In this document: positions 23,701 to 36,500 of the stretch, one piece after another
Position numbering within the stretch: position 1 is the stretch's first letter
Layout of the letters: every line of letters begins with the position of its first letter
Source of the DNA: Axinella damicornis
Lineage: Eukaryota; Porifera; Demospongiae; Axinellida; Axinellidae
Assembly: GCA_963931865.1 (NCBI GenBank)
Contig: OZ007511.1
Location: forward strand, 9,464,824 to 9,528,823
Length of the DNA stretch: 64,000 nucleotides
Direction: 5' to 3'
Notes under the pieces: model-generated
What the model was told of the DNA's origin: nothing
The model's database searches: none
Seen by the model: the letters and a program-made list of their open reading frames with translations, nothing else
Position numbers and translations under genes: made by a program

Positions 23701-26700
23701 TGGCCTCTGTATAGATCACTGCATGCTGAATCATACGAATATCGGGACTGTTTAATAACGTCCATTTGGGACCAGCTCCTGGGGGGTAAATGGAGAACTG
23801 CTTCCCAAAAACCACTTGGTCTCCAAACTGACTGGAGAATAGGTTTCACCATTAGGTCTTCCAACTCCGCCTTCAATCACTGCTTAGCAGACTCGGAAAT
23901 CGAGGCAGTTTCTTACTTGCTGACCTTTGGAGCACTCCCAAAGGTACTCGAAGTGCTGACAACACACGTGTTGCTATGCCGGCTCTGGAGGAACAAGCCT
24001 CTTCTGCAGCAATTTCTCCAGCTGTGCAGACCATCACGCGTGAAACTCTGGGGCAGGATCAGCATTGAATTTGTTCTCAAGGGACTTGCACAAAGCCCTC
24101 AGCCCGAGCTACAAGAGCTCGAGTTGTATTTCACACCGTCGGCAGTACTCTCTGCTATAGCACGCCACTTCACACAGTACGATGGCTTCAGTTTGAAAAA
24201 GTTGTTTATCAATTTAAGCAAGGATGACAAAGTTAGTGAGAGTAGGGAGGTTTTTTCACCACTGGTATTGATTATTAAAAGCCAGAGGGAACTACAAACC
24301 CTGGCACTTGCACAAATGGAGAATTGCAACAGTATCGACGATAAAATAAGCGCCAAAGTGGCTCCCATTTTGGCAGATCTTCTGCAAAGACCAAAATTCC
24401 AGAACCTGACACTAATCAGTCTGAAGTACATTCCACTGCACGTTGTCCTGACGATCATCGAAGGCTTTGTGTTGGCCCAGCCAAAAGATGAACTGCATCT
24501 GAGTTTTGAGAGTGTGGGTATTTTCCACTACAAGGTTGACTCTCAAGACAGTAGAAAACCCCCCAGCGTAGATCCTCGGGAAGCGAAGCTGACAGGTCCC
24601 AAAAAGCACCTCTATTTTCGCAACATGGTTATTCCTCGAGCTTTGGTTGAATGGCTATGCAGCATGGAATATATATGCCTAAACACGCTTTACTTTCATA
24701 CACATGAACAACATGCCCCCAAAATCCGAACGTGTTTTCAAAGTCACCCAAATTTCCATGTACAGAACTTCAAGTTCTCGGAATTCTCTTCTGCAAGAGT
24801 TCCACTTGCTGGCTGGTAGACCAGCAACATCACACCTGTATTAATGTTTTTACTATCTGCCATTCATGATACGTACACTATGTGTGCACCTAGTCTCGCC
24901 CCCAGACCCAAACCAACCCCAGCACAGATCGCTTCCAGTATCATGTGTGATCCACGCTGGGGTTGGTTTGCCGAGACTAGTGTGCACCATGAAGAGGGCC
25001 ACCAATAATCAATTGAGGTTGTACAGGATTTGCCAATCTTGAAGTTACATCCTGCTGTAGCCTCGTTCCCAGGCCCGACGTCTCGGGCCTGGGAACGAGG
25101 CTACATCCTGCTGATGCTGTACTAAAATGGTAGTTTTAGCCAATAAAGTCGAGCATAGAATCCTGAACCAAAGTATCCAAGAATATACTGACATTGTGAA
25201 GCTCGGAGTATTCTGTTGTTGTGAAGCTTAATCCAAGAAGAGTATACACTGTTGCTGTGAAGCTCAGTATCCGAGAATATACTACCGTTGTGAAGCTCAG
25301 TATCCAAGAATACACTACTGTTGTGAAGCTTAGTATCAAAGAATACACTACTGTTGTGAAGCTTAGTATCAAAGAATACACTACTGATGTGAAGCTTAGT
25401 ATCCAAGAATACACTACCATTGAAATGCTTAGTATCCAAGAACATGGAGCACTCCCAAAGATACTAGACCTCAAGGTTCGCTATTTTCAAGACTGTTGGT
25501 TATGGCACCAGAGGAACACAGGGGTTTTAGAACAGTTACTACAGAAATCCAAAGTAAAGATAATAAAGATAGACTTCTCAGGAGGTAGAGCAGATATAGG
25601 CAAATTCATTCTGCGAAAAGTTATACAAAGTGAAGACCCAGTACTCGAATCCCTGGAGCTGCCAAAACTTAATGTCCTTCACGTTCTTGCTCCGCTGTTT
25701 TCTGGCCCAGAAGGTTATAGTGGATTGAAAGACCTACAGGCAGAGCTCTCCTCTGAAGCAGCCACAGCTGCAGTTAAGTACCCTCTTTTTGCTTCCATAG
25801 TTGCTCACCAGACAGCCTTAGAGAGTCTTGATCTCTCACAGTTGGGACAATTTCCAAAAGACACTGAAGGTGAGAGGTTCATCTCGGCTCTGACTTCTCT
25901 CCTGGGTCAACCACAGTTCAAGACACTAAGACTGTGCTGGTGTGAAGGCCTTCCACTTGCATCTCTTCAGGCCATCGTGGAAGCCTTCAAGAGCTCCTCC
26001 CCACAAAGTGAACAGCACCTGACACTTGTGAGTATGACTGTAGTAGTCCTCTCACGATGGCAGTCTTTGCTGAACAGTAAGCATCGTACCAAACCACATC
26101 TCACAGTGAGTGCTGAGCATGCTGCTGCATACGGACCAAGGAAGCATCTCTGTTTCCAGTACTCACACATACCGTGTGCTTTTTTCAAGTGGTTTTGCAG
26201 CATGGAGCACATACAACTGAACACACTCGAATTTCTTCGCTGCAGAAGTGACAGCTCAAAGTGTACCATCAGAGAGCACTTTGAACAACATACAAACTTC
26301 AATGTCCAGTACGTCAGATGCTCATGAATTACTTTGTAATACTAGAGTGTATTTATACCCCCTGCACCATTTGGTGCTGGGCAAGTGGAAAAGGTGGATA
26401 CGGCCGGACGCGGACACAAACGGGAATGGCCGTCTAAAATCACGGGACTGGACTCCTGGACTCACCCAAAGTTCCCTTTTCAGCCCTTTGCAGTGTAGGA
26501 CAGAAGGGTTAAACATGTTTTGATTGCTTAGCCTATTGATTCATGCCTTTCCTTGAGTCAGTAGAGGTCAAAGGTCACATGCATATTTAATGAGCTTCAG
26601 CGAAAAGAGCATTAATTTAGTGCAGAAACCAAACTCCGACTTTTTGATGAAGCATACGTAGGAAGCATAAATAACACTCCTATATCATCGAGGGGCAACC

Positions 26701-29700
26701 GCACTCCTGGTAGCCGCGATGCAACCCCGGTTGCGACTCGCCGTAGCGCAAGCTGCAATTCGCACACGCCACGTGGCAACCCCACACTCAGTCGATCGCG
26801 AGCAATGGCGAAGACAAGACATTATTACAGCACTCACAACTTAGCCAGCACGGTGAGTTTCGGTATATAAGCGTCAGTGAACGACAGTGATCACGGCCGT
26901 GTGGTCATAATCTTCGTGTGCCTTTCCGGTACTGCCACCGGAAGTCGAGAGAGCGCTCGAGCAATGGCGGCCAACGGCGAGACAAAGCGCTCATATCTCC
27001 ACCACCAAGGTGAGTTTCAGCACCAACTTTTACATTCAGGTCAGTGCATGATAGCGATCACGGCGGTGTAGTCAGAATCTCTGTAGGCTAGGCCAAAGTA
27101 CTCAAACATTAATTATTTATTTATTTATTTACGCGGCACAATTTTTCCCCTACCAGGAGTGTAAATAGGCTACAGTTATTGATTCATTCTCTCATGAATT
27201 TCGTACTTTACACAGATGGCTTGTTGACTGGCAACCTACTACCTGGAGTACAACGTAAAGCAACAAACAACATTTTGGCCAGTGTGGGTGGCTGAAGAAA
27301 GAAGATACATACAGGACTGTTTGCAAAGTGCAAACACTAATATGATTTTGAGCCCATCATGTGCACATGAGCATGGTGTAGCTATAGCTATGGATGCAGT
27401 ACAATATACAAACTGAATAGACAAATGAATGACTACCAAGACAAGGCAGTTGAGGGGTTCCAAGTTTAGTTTTGAGCCCATCATGTGCACATGAGCATGG
27501 TGTAGCTATAGCTATGGATGCAGTACAATATACAAACTGAATAGACAAATGAATGACTACCAAGACAAGGCAGTTGAGGGGTTCCAAGTTTAGTTTAGGG
27601 CCCATCATGTGCACATGAGCATGGTGTAGCTATAGCTATGGATGCAGTACAATATACAAACTGAATAGACAAATGAATGACTACCAAGACAAGGCAGTTG
27701 AGGGGTTCCAAGTTTAGTTTTGAGCCCATCATGTGCACATGAGCATGGTGTAGCTATAGCTATGGATGCAGTACAATATACAAACTGAATAGACAAATGA
27801 ATGACTACCAAGACAAGGCAGTTGAGGGGTTCCAAGTTTAGTTTTGAGCCCATCATGTGCACATGAGCATGGTGTAGCTATAGCTATGGATGCAGTACAA
27901 TATACAAACTGAATAGACAAATGAATGACTACCAAGACAAGGCAGTTGAGGGGTTCCAAGTTTAGTTTTGAGCCCATCATGTGCACATGAGCATGGTGTA
28001 GCTATAGCTATGGATGCAGTACAATATACAAACTGAATAGACAAATGAATGACTACCAAGACAAGGCAGTTGAGGGGTTCCAAGTTTAGTTTAGGGCCCA
28101 GGCCAAGTTTATGGGGACTCAGCAAATACCAGCTCCTTCTGTCTCTGTTATCAAACACTCCAAATTCCTTGCTTGCACAGGGCTGCATGTTTGAATTGCA
28201 CATTTGTGGGTGTGGTTAGGGTTGGGTTACGATTTTGCGCATGCGTAGTTTGATGGATCTGCCAGTAACTAAGTCGAAAGTACGTCAAAAAAAAAGATTC
28301 GCCCGGGCCAAGGCCCGCGCTACTGGTGCATTCCTGGTATTGGTACGGGCTTGTAGCAACAAAGTATAGCTAACACAACTAGCCATAGATTATGGCCTGA
28401 TAGCTAACCACAGAGTTGTCATTTTGTAACTAAAAATCATGAGAAGAGGTTGCTTTGTAAGTAGTGTTGATGATGATACAAATAAAGGTAAAACTTGCAC
28501 AAGCTAAAAGTAGCTAGAAGTGAACAGACCAAACTAAGTATGCATAGATATATAGGTATAGGTGACTTCTATAGTTATCCTGGTCAGACAGTCTTTAATA
28601 GGTACAAATGTATATATACAATTTCACTACTACTAGTCTACCTTGGTAACAGGTGGCAGTAGTCCATTGAGCAGTGATTTTTCTGCAGAAGACTTGGGGC
28701 ATTTCTGAATAACTTCCTCCTTAAAGTTTTCTACTTCTCTGTGAATGGCAGTCATCGTACTGCATGCTGTAGCCATGGAACTTTCCATTACGTCTCTACG
28801 TCTATCCACATAAAACCTGCAGTGGCGCTCCCCCATCTTACTTGCTAATTCACAGGGATTGGAAGAGCGATCACAAGCAAGAACCACCAGTTGCAACAGA
28901 AATGCATACCAAAAGACTCCCATGAATCGTTCATGATCAAAACTATTCAGTATGTGTGTGGCAGTTGAAGTGGGTGTGCCCACCTCCTGCTTTTGAATTT
29001 GCAAAATTGAGTCCACATTTCTCATTGCATCTTGACCAATGATTTGTGAGAGTTCATCATGGTACCGGACAATTGGCTCCATGTGATTTGCAGCTACCTT
29101 TATGATGGTGTCCCAGTACTTGGTGAGGTCAAGTATGGAAGAGGCTGCTAGCTGGATGATTGTGCGCATCCAATGGAGCATTGGCACACTATACCACATG
29201 GCATAAATGACACTTTCAATAGTGAACAGTTTGTCATTAGTTGCAGCTTCTACCCCCTCTATTGTCCTCCTACAAAGAATCCCTTCACAGATGCTGGAAA
29301 TAGATTTGCACGCTCTTTGCACATGAATTGCCCCTGGAAATTTCCTCACGCTTCTGATGTGCAGTACCACCTCTCTTTCACTGCTATTCCACCCAGTGCG
29401 TGCATGTGCATTGTTAAAGTGGTCAATAGTTGAGTTACAAGTGTTTACTAACCGTTGGATCTTACCAAGATCTCTGCTTTCAACTCCATTGACAGCAACT
29501 ACAACTTCACGAAATGCATCAGCAAAAGAGAAGGTGCTTTCTAAGGTATTGCTCAAGACTTCCTCAATACTGCCAGTGGCTTTTAGATTGCAAACAGGAA
29601 GGTCAGACCAGTGGACATACATGGCCCCTGGATCCATACTAGCACTCTCCTTCACATCCAGATAGTACTTTGTAAGTACACTATTCAGCTGTACATTAAT

Positions 29701-30629
29701 AGGTGAATTTGGAATGGACAGCATTGACAGAGCAGTTGTGAGTTCTGTACACATGCTCTGTTTTGCACGGCATACAATTTGCAGGGTTTGTTGGTCTGAT
29801 TGGAAACGCCTAGGCAAATAGAAGCAGCTTGTGCGTCCTATGAGCTGCATGGCAAGGTCTTCTCTTCCACTGCTAATCAATCGATCGTTGAGATGTGCAC
29901 AGAATTCACTTGTAGCGCGTGAAGATTTCCACATCCACTCCATAAAGTGTAGAGTAACATCATCCCTCCCAGTTTTGAGCAAGCGATCCAGCATTACATT
30001 TGAGACGCCATATGCTGTGTGGGGGGAATGGAGAACCCGCTCAATGAGGAATGTGGCAAGGTCCTCTCTTGCAATCTGGAGCAAGCGATCAAGCAGGTAG
30101 TCATAATTTCCAGGGTTAACAAGTCCTTTCTTCTCTAACTCAAGAAAGAGATCATGACCCTTACTAATACCTCCAGTGTACTTGATTTCGGGACAGATGT
30201 AAGCCAATTCTTTGACCTCTTCATCTCTCAACCTCTGTGAGACTTTGAGCAAGTTGCATCGAAAATGATACAGTTCAGGATTGCTTTCTCCACCGGTTTT
30301 GGTAAGACTGCTCATCACAGCTGGTGTAACTACAACACTACACAGTGAACAACTTGTTGTACGTACTTACAGGGTTTTTCGGAATCCTTGCAACACTAAA
30401 ATGCTTAAGCGTAGACCATTCCATATATGGAGCGCAGGCAGGGCTATACAACTGTACTTAAGCAAACCAGTTTCGACCACAAAATTACTTAACACAACCA
30501 GCTGTGGCTGTTGGAAAGGCCCTGTGCAATGTTTGTGGCTTGTAAAGCGGATGCAGCCCAATCAGCTTCACTTCAAAGTCACAGTAAGTTTATTCATGAA
30601 TCATGAGCTAGGCCCAGAACCCATGGGTT

Positions 30630-30673
<44 letters not shown>

Positions 30674-33553
30674 GGAACGAGGCTATACTTAAGGTTACGG
30701 GATCCCTGTGCGCGGTTACGCGCACCGTATACTTAATTAAGCGCTATTTCATAGTTTTTTTGTCACCAAAAACAAAGCCGTGTGATCCGACCTGGACTTG
30801 GAAGACCGTGTTGAAATAGGTACAAACAGTATAGAAAGGGCCAGACATAGCGTTTTTGTGGATACTGATGACCGTTCCGAAGTTATACGACGTTGTATTC
30901 CAAAGAGGGGAGTCAAGATGGCGGTTATTCGCACTCAAGAGTCGTTATTTCGAGGACTGCTCAACCTAGCCACAAAACGCTTATGTCCAGCCCTAGAGCT
31001 TCCTATGGCGTGTCTCCCAACAGTAGAATCGAGTTGTTGGCGGTCTTCGCACTGGAGATTTTTGGTGAATAGTTTGCTGGAATCGATTTAACCAGCGTAC
31101 GACGGCTACAGTGTGAGCTGCTGTAATGATGTTTGGTCTGCATGTTGACTAACCTCCCTGCTTTGTGTCGAGTAAGTTTGATTTCGCTAGCTTACTTTCT
31201 GTGCGAGAAAAACGGGGTTGAAGAAATTGTCAGGCCACGCCCACCGCGTGACGATCCCGTAACCTTAAGCTTATTCCCTGCCGTTTGTTAGCCTCAATTG
31301 TGGGAATGTTTTGTTGCTTGGAATATGCCGCAAGTGAAAATGGCTTGGAGTGTAGGCAGGGGAACAAGGTTTACCTACTTGACAAACGTACCATTTATGG
31401 GGGGAGGGGAGGAAGCTGTTGAAGTAGCTATCGAAATCAATATATGTTAAATGAAAGGCAGGAAGGTTAGCCCGAAGTTTGCAAGCCCATATCCCAACAT
31501 TTGCGTATGTCTCAAAATAGTCATGACATAAATTGATAATACATTCCAAACATACCAGCATTGATCGGTTCACTTCCTTTCCTATTTGAGGCACACTAGA
31601 CTGAGAGTGTATGTAGCTAGGGCTATTACTACTGCAATACACTGCTGCAGGCAGTGGGACGGCTGTTGTGGGCAATTGCAATACCAAAGTATATATGGAG
31701 GACGAACCCTTGTCTCTCAGAGAGCAGTGTTTCCTGCACCTGGTCAGCCACGTGATGGAGTACTCTCCACAGGAGCTAGCCCTACTGCCAGTACACCACC
31801 GCCATGCTCTTTTGAGAGCAATTGCTCCAGTATACTTTTATTGCCTAGAGCAGACAGCTGTAGCGAAAGGGATCGATACAGATGCCATATGGACTAAGAT
31901 TACTGAACTCCCAAGAGATTCACAAACAGGCTATGTAGCAAATATGTCTGATCACCCAATCATAATCCTTGATTCGTACAAAGACGGCTTAGGGGCTCAG
32001 CATCTTGCCTACGTCTGGCATTTCTTTCTTGGTCAGTTAGGACTAAACCACAATACTCGTGTAAAGATGACATTTGCAACACACACAAATATGCTAAAAG
32101 AGAGAACCGCACAGTTTTTGAAATCTCACAACCAACCATGGTTTGTTCCCATAGTGCTCAACCAAGACTGCCAAGGTTATAACCTAGCTCCTACACACTG
32201 CACCAAGATGTCTGAAAGTGAGGCTGCAGCTCACTTGACTGAGATCGGTGCTCTTCCGAGGGTACTGGATCTCAGTACGTATTGGATCAAGTGTGTTGTG
32301 GCAGCAGAGAAAGAATGGCGTCCTTCAGCAACTTCTACAGACGTCCCAACTACGTAGGGTAAAATTGAACTTTGAGTGGCCAGAGACAGCCCTAGGTCAT
32401 TCCATTTTGAGAACAGTTACACATAGTGCAGTCCCAACACTCAAATCCCTGGAGCTCTCGAACCTTCATATGGATTCACTTTCTGTTCTTGTCCCACTGT
32501 TTTCTGGTCCGGAAGGTTACAGTGGACTGAAAGATCTAAAGGCAGACCTACATTTTAAAACATAAAACCTTTCTGCCCAGTATCCCCTTCTTGCTTCCAT
32601 AGTTGCTCACCAGACAGCCTTCGAGAGTCTTGATCTCTCACAGTTGGGACAATTTCCAAAAGACACCGAAGGTGAGAGGTTCATCTCGGCTCTGACTTCT
32701 CTCTTGGGACAACCACAGTTCAAGACACTAAGGTGTGAAGGCCTCCCACTTGCATCTCTTCAGGCCATCGTGGAAGTGCGGTGGCCCTGGAGGTCGCGTC
32801 TAATGCATAGGGCCTATGGCCTAATGACGTAATACCCAATGCGCAATACCTAATACCCAATGCGCAATACCTAATACACGATAGACTTAATACCTGACAC
32901 CCGATGCATAATACGCCTAATACCTATGACCTAACGCGCAATACCCAATACGCGACAGACGTAATACCTGATACCCGATACACAATATGCCTAATACCTA
33001 CGACCTAACGCGCAATACCCAAAGCGTAATACCTAATACCCAACACGGAATAGCCCTATGTCGCAATGCCCCGCAATTGGGGCTCACTAAGTTCGCACGA
33101 TCTGATGTCATCGCAAGAATGAACCCTGACCTTGCGATGGACGCCAACTTCGATGACCTCCACCTGTACCTGTTGTGAAGAATGGCGTAGCTACTACGGA
33201 AGCTTCACCTTGGGCTTTAGAAGTGGGCTGTACTAAGAGAACCTGGAGAAGAAACCGGAACTTCAACTTCTGGCACCAGAACTTCCCGCAAGAAAAACAG
33301 GAATGTCGTAGCTAGCTATCTTGTGTAGGGACTCGGAGACAGCCAGTGATTGTCAGAAAATTGACTGGCAAGTAAGGAGTTAGCTAGCTTCCAACCAACG
33401 GGGACATTATCAATCATGATTGCCTGTTTATTGGATGAACAATTTGTGCGTGGAAGTGTGTGAGTATGTTGGTAGGCTATGATAAATATAGAACCGTACA
33501 TAAGCTGAACTGTACATAAGCAAGTTACTTGCAAAATAGAAATAGGCAATTAC

Positions 33554-33585
<32 letters not shown>

Positions 33586-36500
33586 GGGGGGGAGTGTTTG
33601 AGTCTCAGCTCAATGAGTTACAAATGTGGAATGAACACACAATGTCGTGCAATTCACATCTTCGGCAGAAATGTTTCAACATAGCAAAGGTATCGGCCAG
33701 AGATTTCATTTGCTGAAATGGTTGTCCCAGAGAGCAAATTTCAAGGGGACTGAAAGGTCTCGGTTGGGTGAATTTTCCTGGCAGCTTGGAGAGCCTCTCT
33801 GGTGTTGGTAGGGACAAGTTTGAGAGAGCAGTCTTTGATCAGCATTATGCTGAGATCTTGCCAGGGTGGTGCTGTTGATCATCAGTGTCACAGGAGGAGA
33901 GTCAGAGGCTCTCCACGAGTGGATATATATATCTCCATACAGCTGTGCAGTTAAGGATATCTCCTGACGGACACTGGAGAATTTATCCCACAATCAGTCT
34001 CCTAGCTAGCTACATGTTTCATTGATAGCTAGATAGCTAGCCTGAAGAACTTAATTCTTACGATGAAGTTCCGGAATTCTTACGATGAAGACACGGGCGT
34101 CTTCTCCAGGTTCTCTTAGTACAGCCCACTTCTAAAGCCCAAGGTGAAGCTTCCGTAGTAGCTACGCCATTCTTCACAACAGGTACATTTGTACAGGTGG
34201 AGGTCATCGAAGTTGGCGTCCATCGCAAAGTCAGGGTTCATTCTTGCGATGACATCAGATCGTGCGAACTTAGTGAGCCCCAATTGCGGGGCATTGCGAC
34301 ATAGGGCTATTCCGTGTTGGGTATTAGGTATTACGCTTTGGGTATTGCGCGTTAGGTCGTAGGTATTAGGCATATTGTGTATCGGGTATCAGGTATTACG
34401 TCTGTCGCGTATTGGGTATTGCGCGTTAGGTCATAGGTATTAGGCGTATTATGCATCGGGTGTCAGGTATTAAGTCTATCGTGTATTAGGTATTGCGCAT
34501 TGGGTATTAGGTATTGCGCATTGGGTATTACGTCATTAGGCCATAGGCCCTATGCATTAGACGCGACCTCCAGGGCCACCGCATGGAAGCCTTCATGAGC
34601 TAGCCTCGTTCCCAGGCCTCCGCCCAGACTTTATCTCGCAGCCGTGGATCTCCACGGCTGCGAGATAAAGTCTGGGCGGAGGCCTGGGAACGAGGCTATT
34701 CATGAGCTCCTCCCCACGAAGTGAACAGCACCTGACACTCATCAGCATGAACATCGTACTCCTTCCAAGACGGCAGTCTTTGATTCAAAGCAGAAGATAT
34801 CGAAGCAAACCACATCTTTCAGCAAGTGCTGACCATGCTGCTCCACACGGGTCAAGGAAGTATCTCTGTTTCCAGTAGTCGTGCATACCAGTTACTTTTC
34901 TTGAGTGGTTTTGTGGAATCAAGTACATATGCCTTAACACACTTGAATTCATTCGCTGCAGAACTGATACCAACACATGTACAATCAGAGAGCATTTTAA
35001 ACACCACCCAAACTTCAGTGTACAACACTTTGAATGTTCATGAATGGTTCATCACCATGTATAGCTATATTAACCCTTTAACAATCACTGACACATATAT
35101 AACTTAGCCTTATTCCCAAGGCCCCATACGAAAAATCGGAAAGGGGCCTGGTAGCACTTTCGTGTTAAATCTGTCGCTGCTGTACATGTCATCAAACGCG
35201 TGCTACGGTAGGACACGCCTCATTTCAAACATCAGATCAGCTGACTATCCCCGTTACAAAGACCATCTTACAGATAGCCTATAGCCACATAATTATCTTA
35301 CAGATAGCCACAATCCAAATCCTCAGGATATTCCATACCAACTAAGAAAAAATCCCATAAATGATGCTGGGGTACGTTACATCCCCACAAATGTTGCTAC
35401 TTTACATAGAGAGGTAAGGGAGTCTCTGTGGAGTATGTACCTACTCCAGTGCCATAATGAGCTTGCTTCTTCCCCATCTATACAAAAACATCTATCTTTG
35501 TATGCGTGGTCATAAACTTGATTCCAACCGTAACTTCTCTACACAGTGAACAATTTCTGCTAGAAGTTTGTTTCCTTAGCTTGAAGGAAAAAAAATTGAT
35601 GCCTTAAATGCAAATGGCTTATTGAATAGTAGAGGTTGAGAGGTCGAGAAATGGTGGTTACACTACCTAGACTGTGTAGGCTGAAGTAAACTACAAATTG
35701 AACATAGTTGACAGAGAGTCAACAAGGTTCAGACGTTCACACTAAAATTCATGACCACCATTTCCTTCTCTAAAAAGAGCTCACTCCACATTACAGTACG
35801 TTCTGTGGTTGCCAAAAACCAAATTGCTGCTGGAAATCAATACCACAGCCAAGCCGGTCATAACCTATTAATTGAGGTGAATATGCGCCAATACAGAAGT
35901 GAGCTACACTTAATATAGTGTGACTTTAGTATGTGAGAAAAATGAGGCTGTCAAACAAAATAATGGATCAACTTTGTTGCGCACTGAAACTGGAGTAATC
36001 ATGCAACTATGGGTTAATTACGTATAGAATCTGTATAACTAGGTTTTATCCTTTCCCAGCAGCGTATAAGACCCATTACATCCCACGGGAAAGGTCAATG
36101 CTTGAGTGGAGAGTTGAGCCGAGGAAGTACCGAGGGAAAGCCCGAGGCACTACTGAAGCGTTAAAGAAGCACTGGTCTTTCCCAAGGGGTGTAACGGGTC
36201 TTACATCCCGCTGGGCAGGTATACAACTAACTTATGCTTAGGCTATGCACGCTGTGTAGACATGGATACTATGGTGTAGACACTTTAATGATCAGTGGCA
36301 CAGGCATCCATCATACTTGACTGAGGTAGCGGTAATGGCACAAGTCTAGCAAAGCTAGCTCTTGCTTTCTCCAGCATGAGATATTGTTTACAGAATGTGC
36401 CCATGGCCGGCCATGGGACAAATAATTGGTTAGAATAGTCTAAGTACAGTAGAATTAGAATTACCTATAGCCACTAGCCTGCAATCTTTCTGTACACAGA

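Larger units (their letters stand above)
31668..35043 (+). pseudogene. F-box-like/LRR-like family, copy E, split by a transposon
   Basis: The N-terminal half (31668-32776) carries [31 protein letters not shown] and [18 protein letters not shown], then the LRR-like part. It has a frameshift near 32300-32340 and a TAA at 32563-32565. The C-terminal block resumes at about 34584-35043 ([44 protein letters not shown]). The two halves are separated by the 1.8-kb element at 32777-34583 and a MITE at 34601-34698. Removing both and their duplications restores collinearity with copy C. The N terminus MGNCNTK would fit a myristoylation site but may be chance. Confidence 0.8.

Noticed and set aside
27239..28203. 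Series of identical ~85-codon proteins
   Set aside because: They are produced by a 124-bp satellite whose unit lacks stops in one frame.
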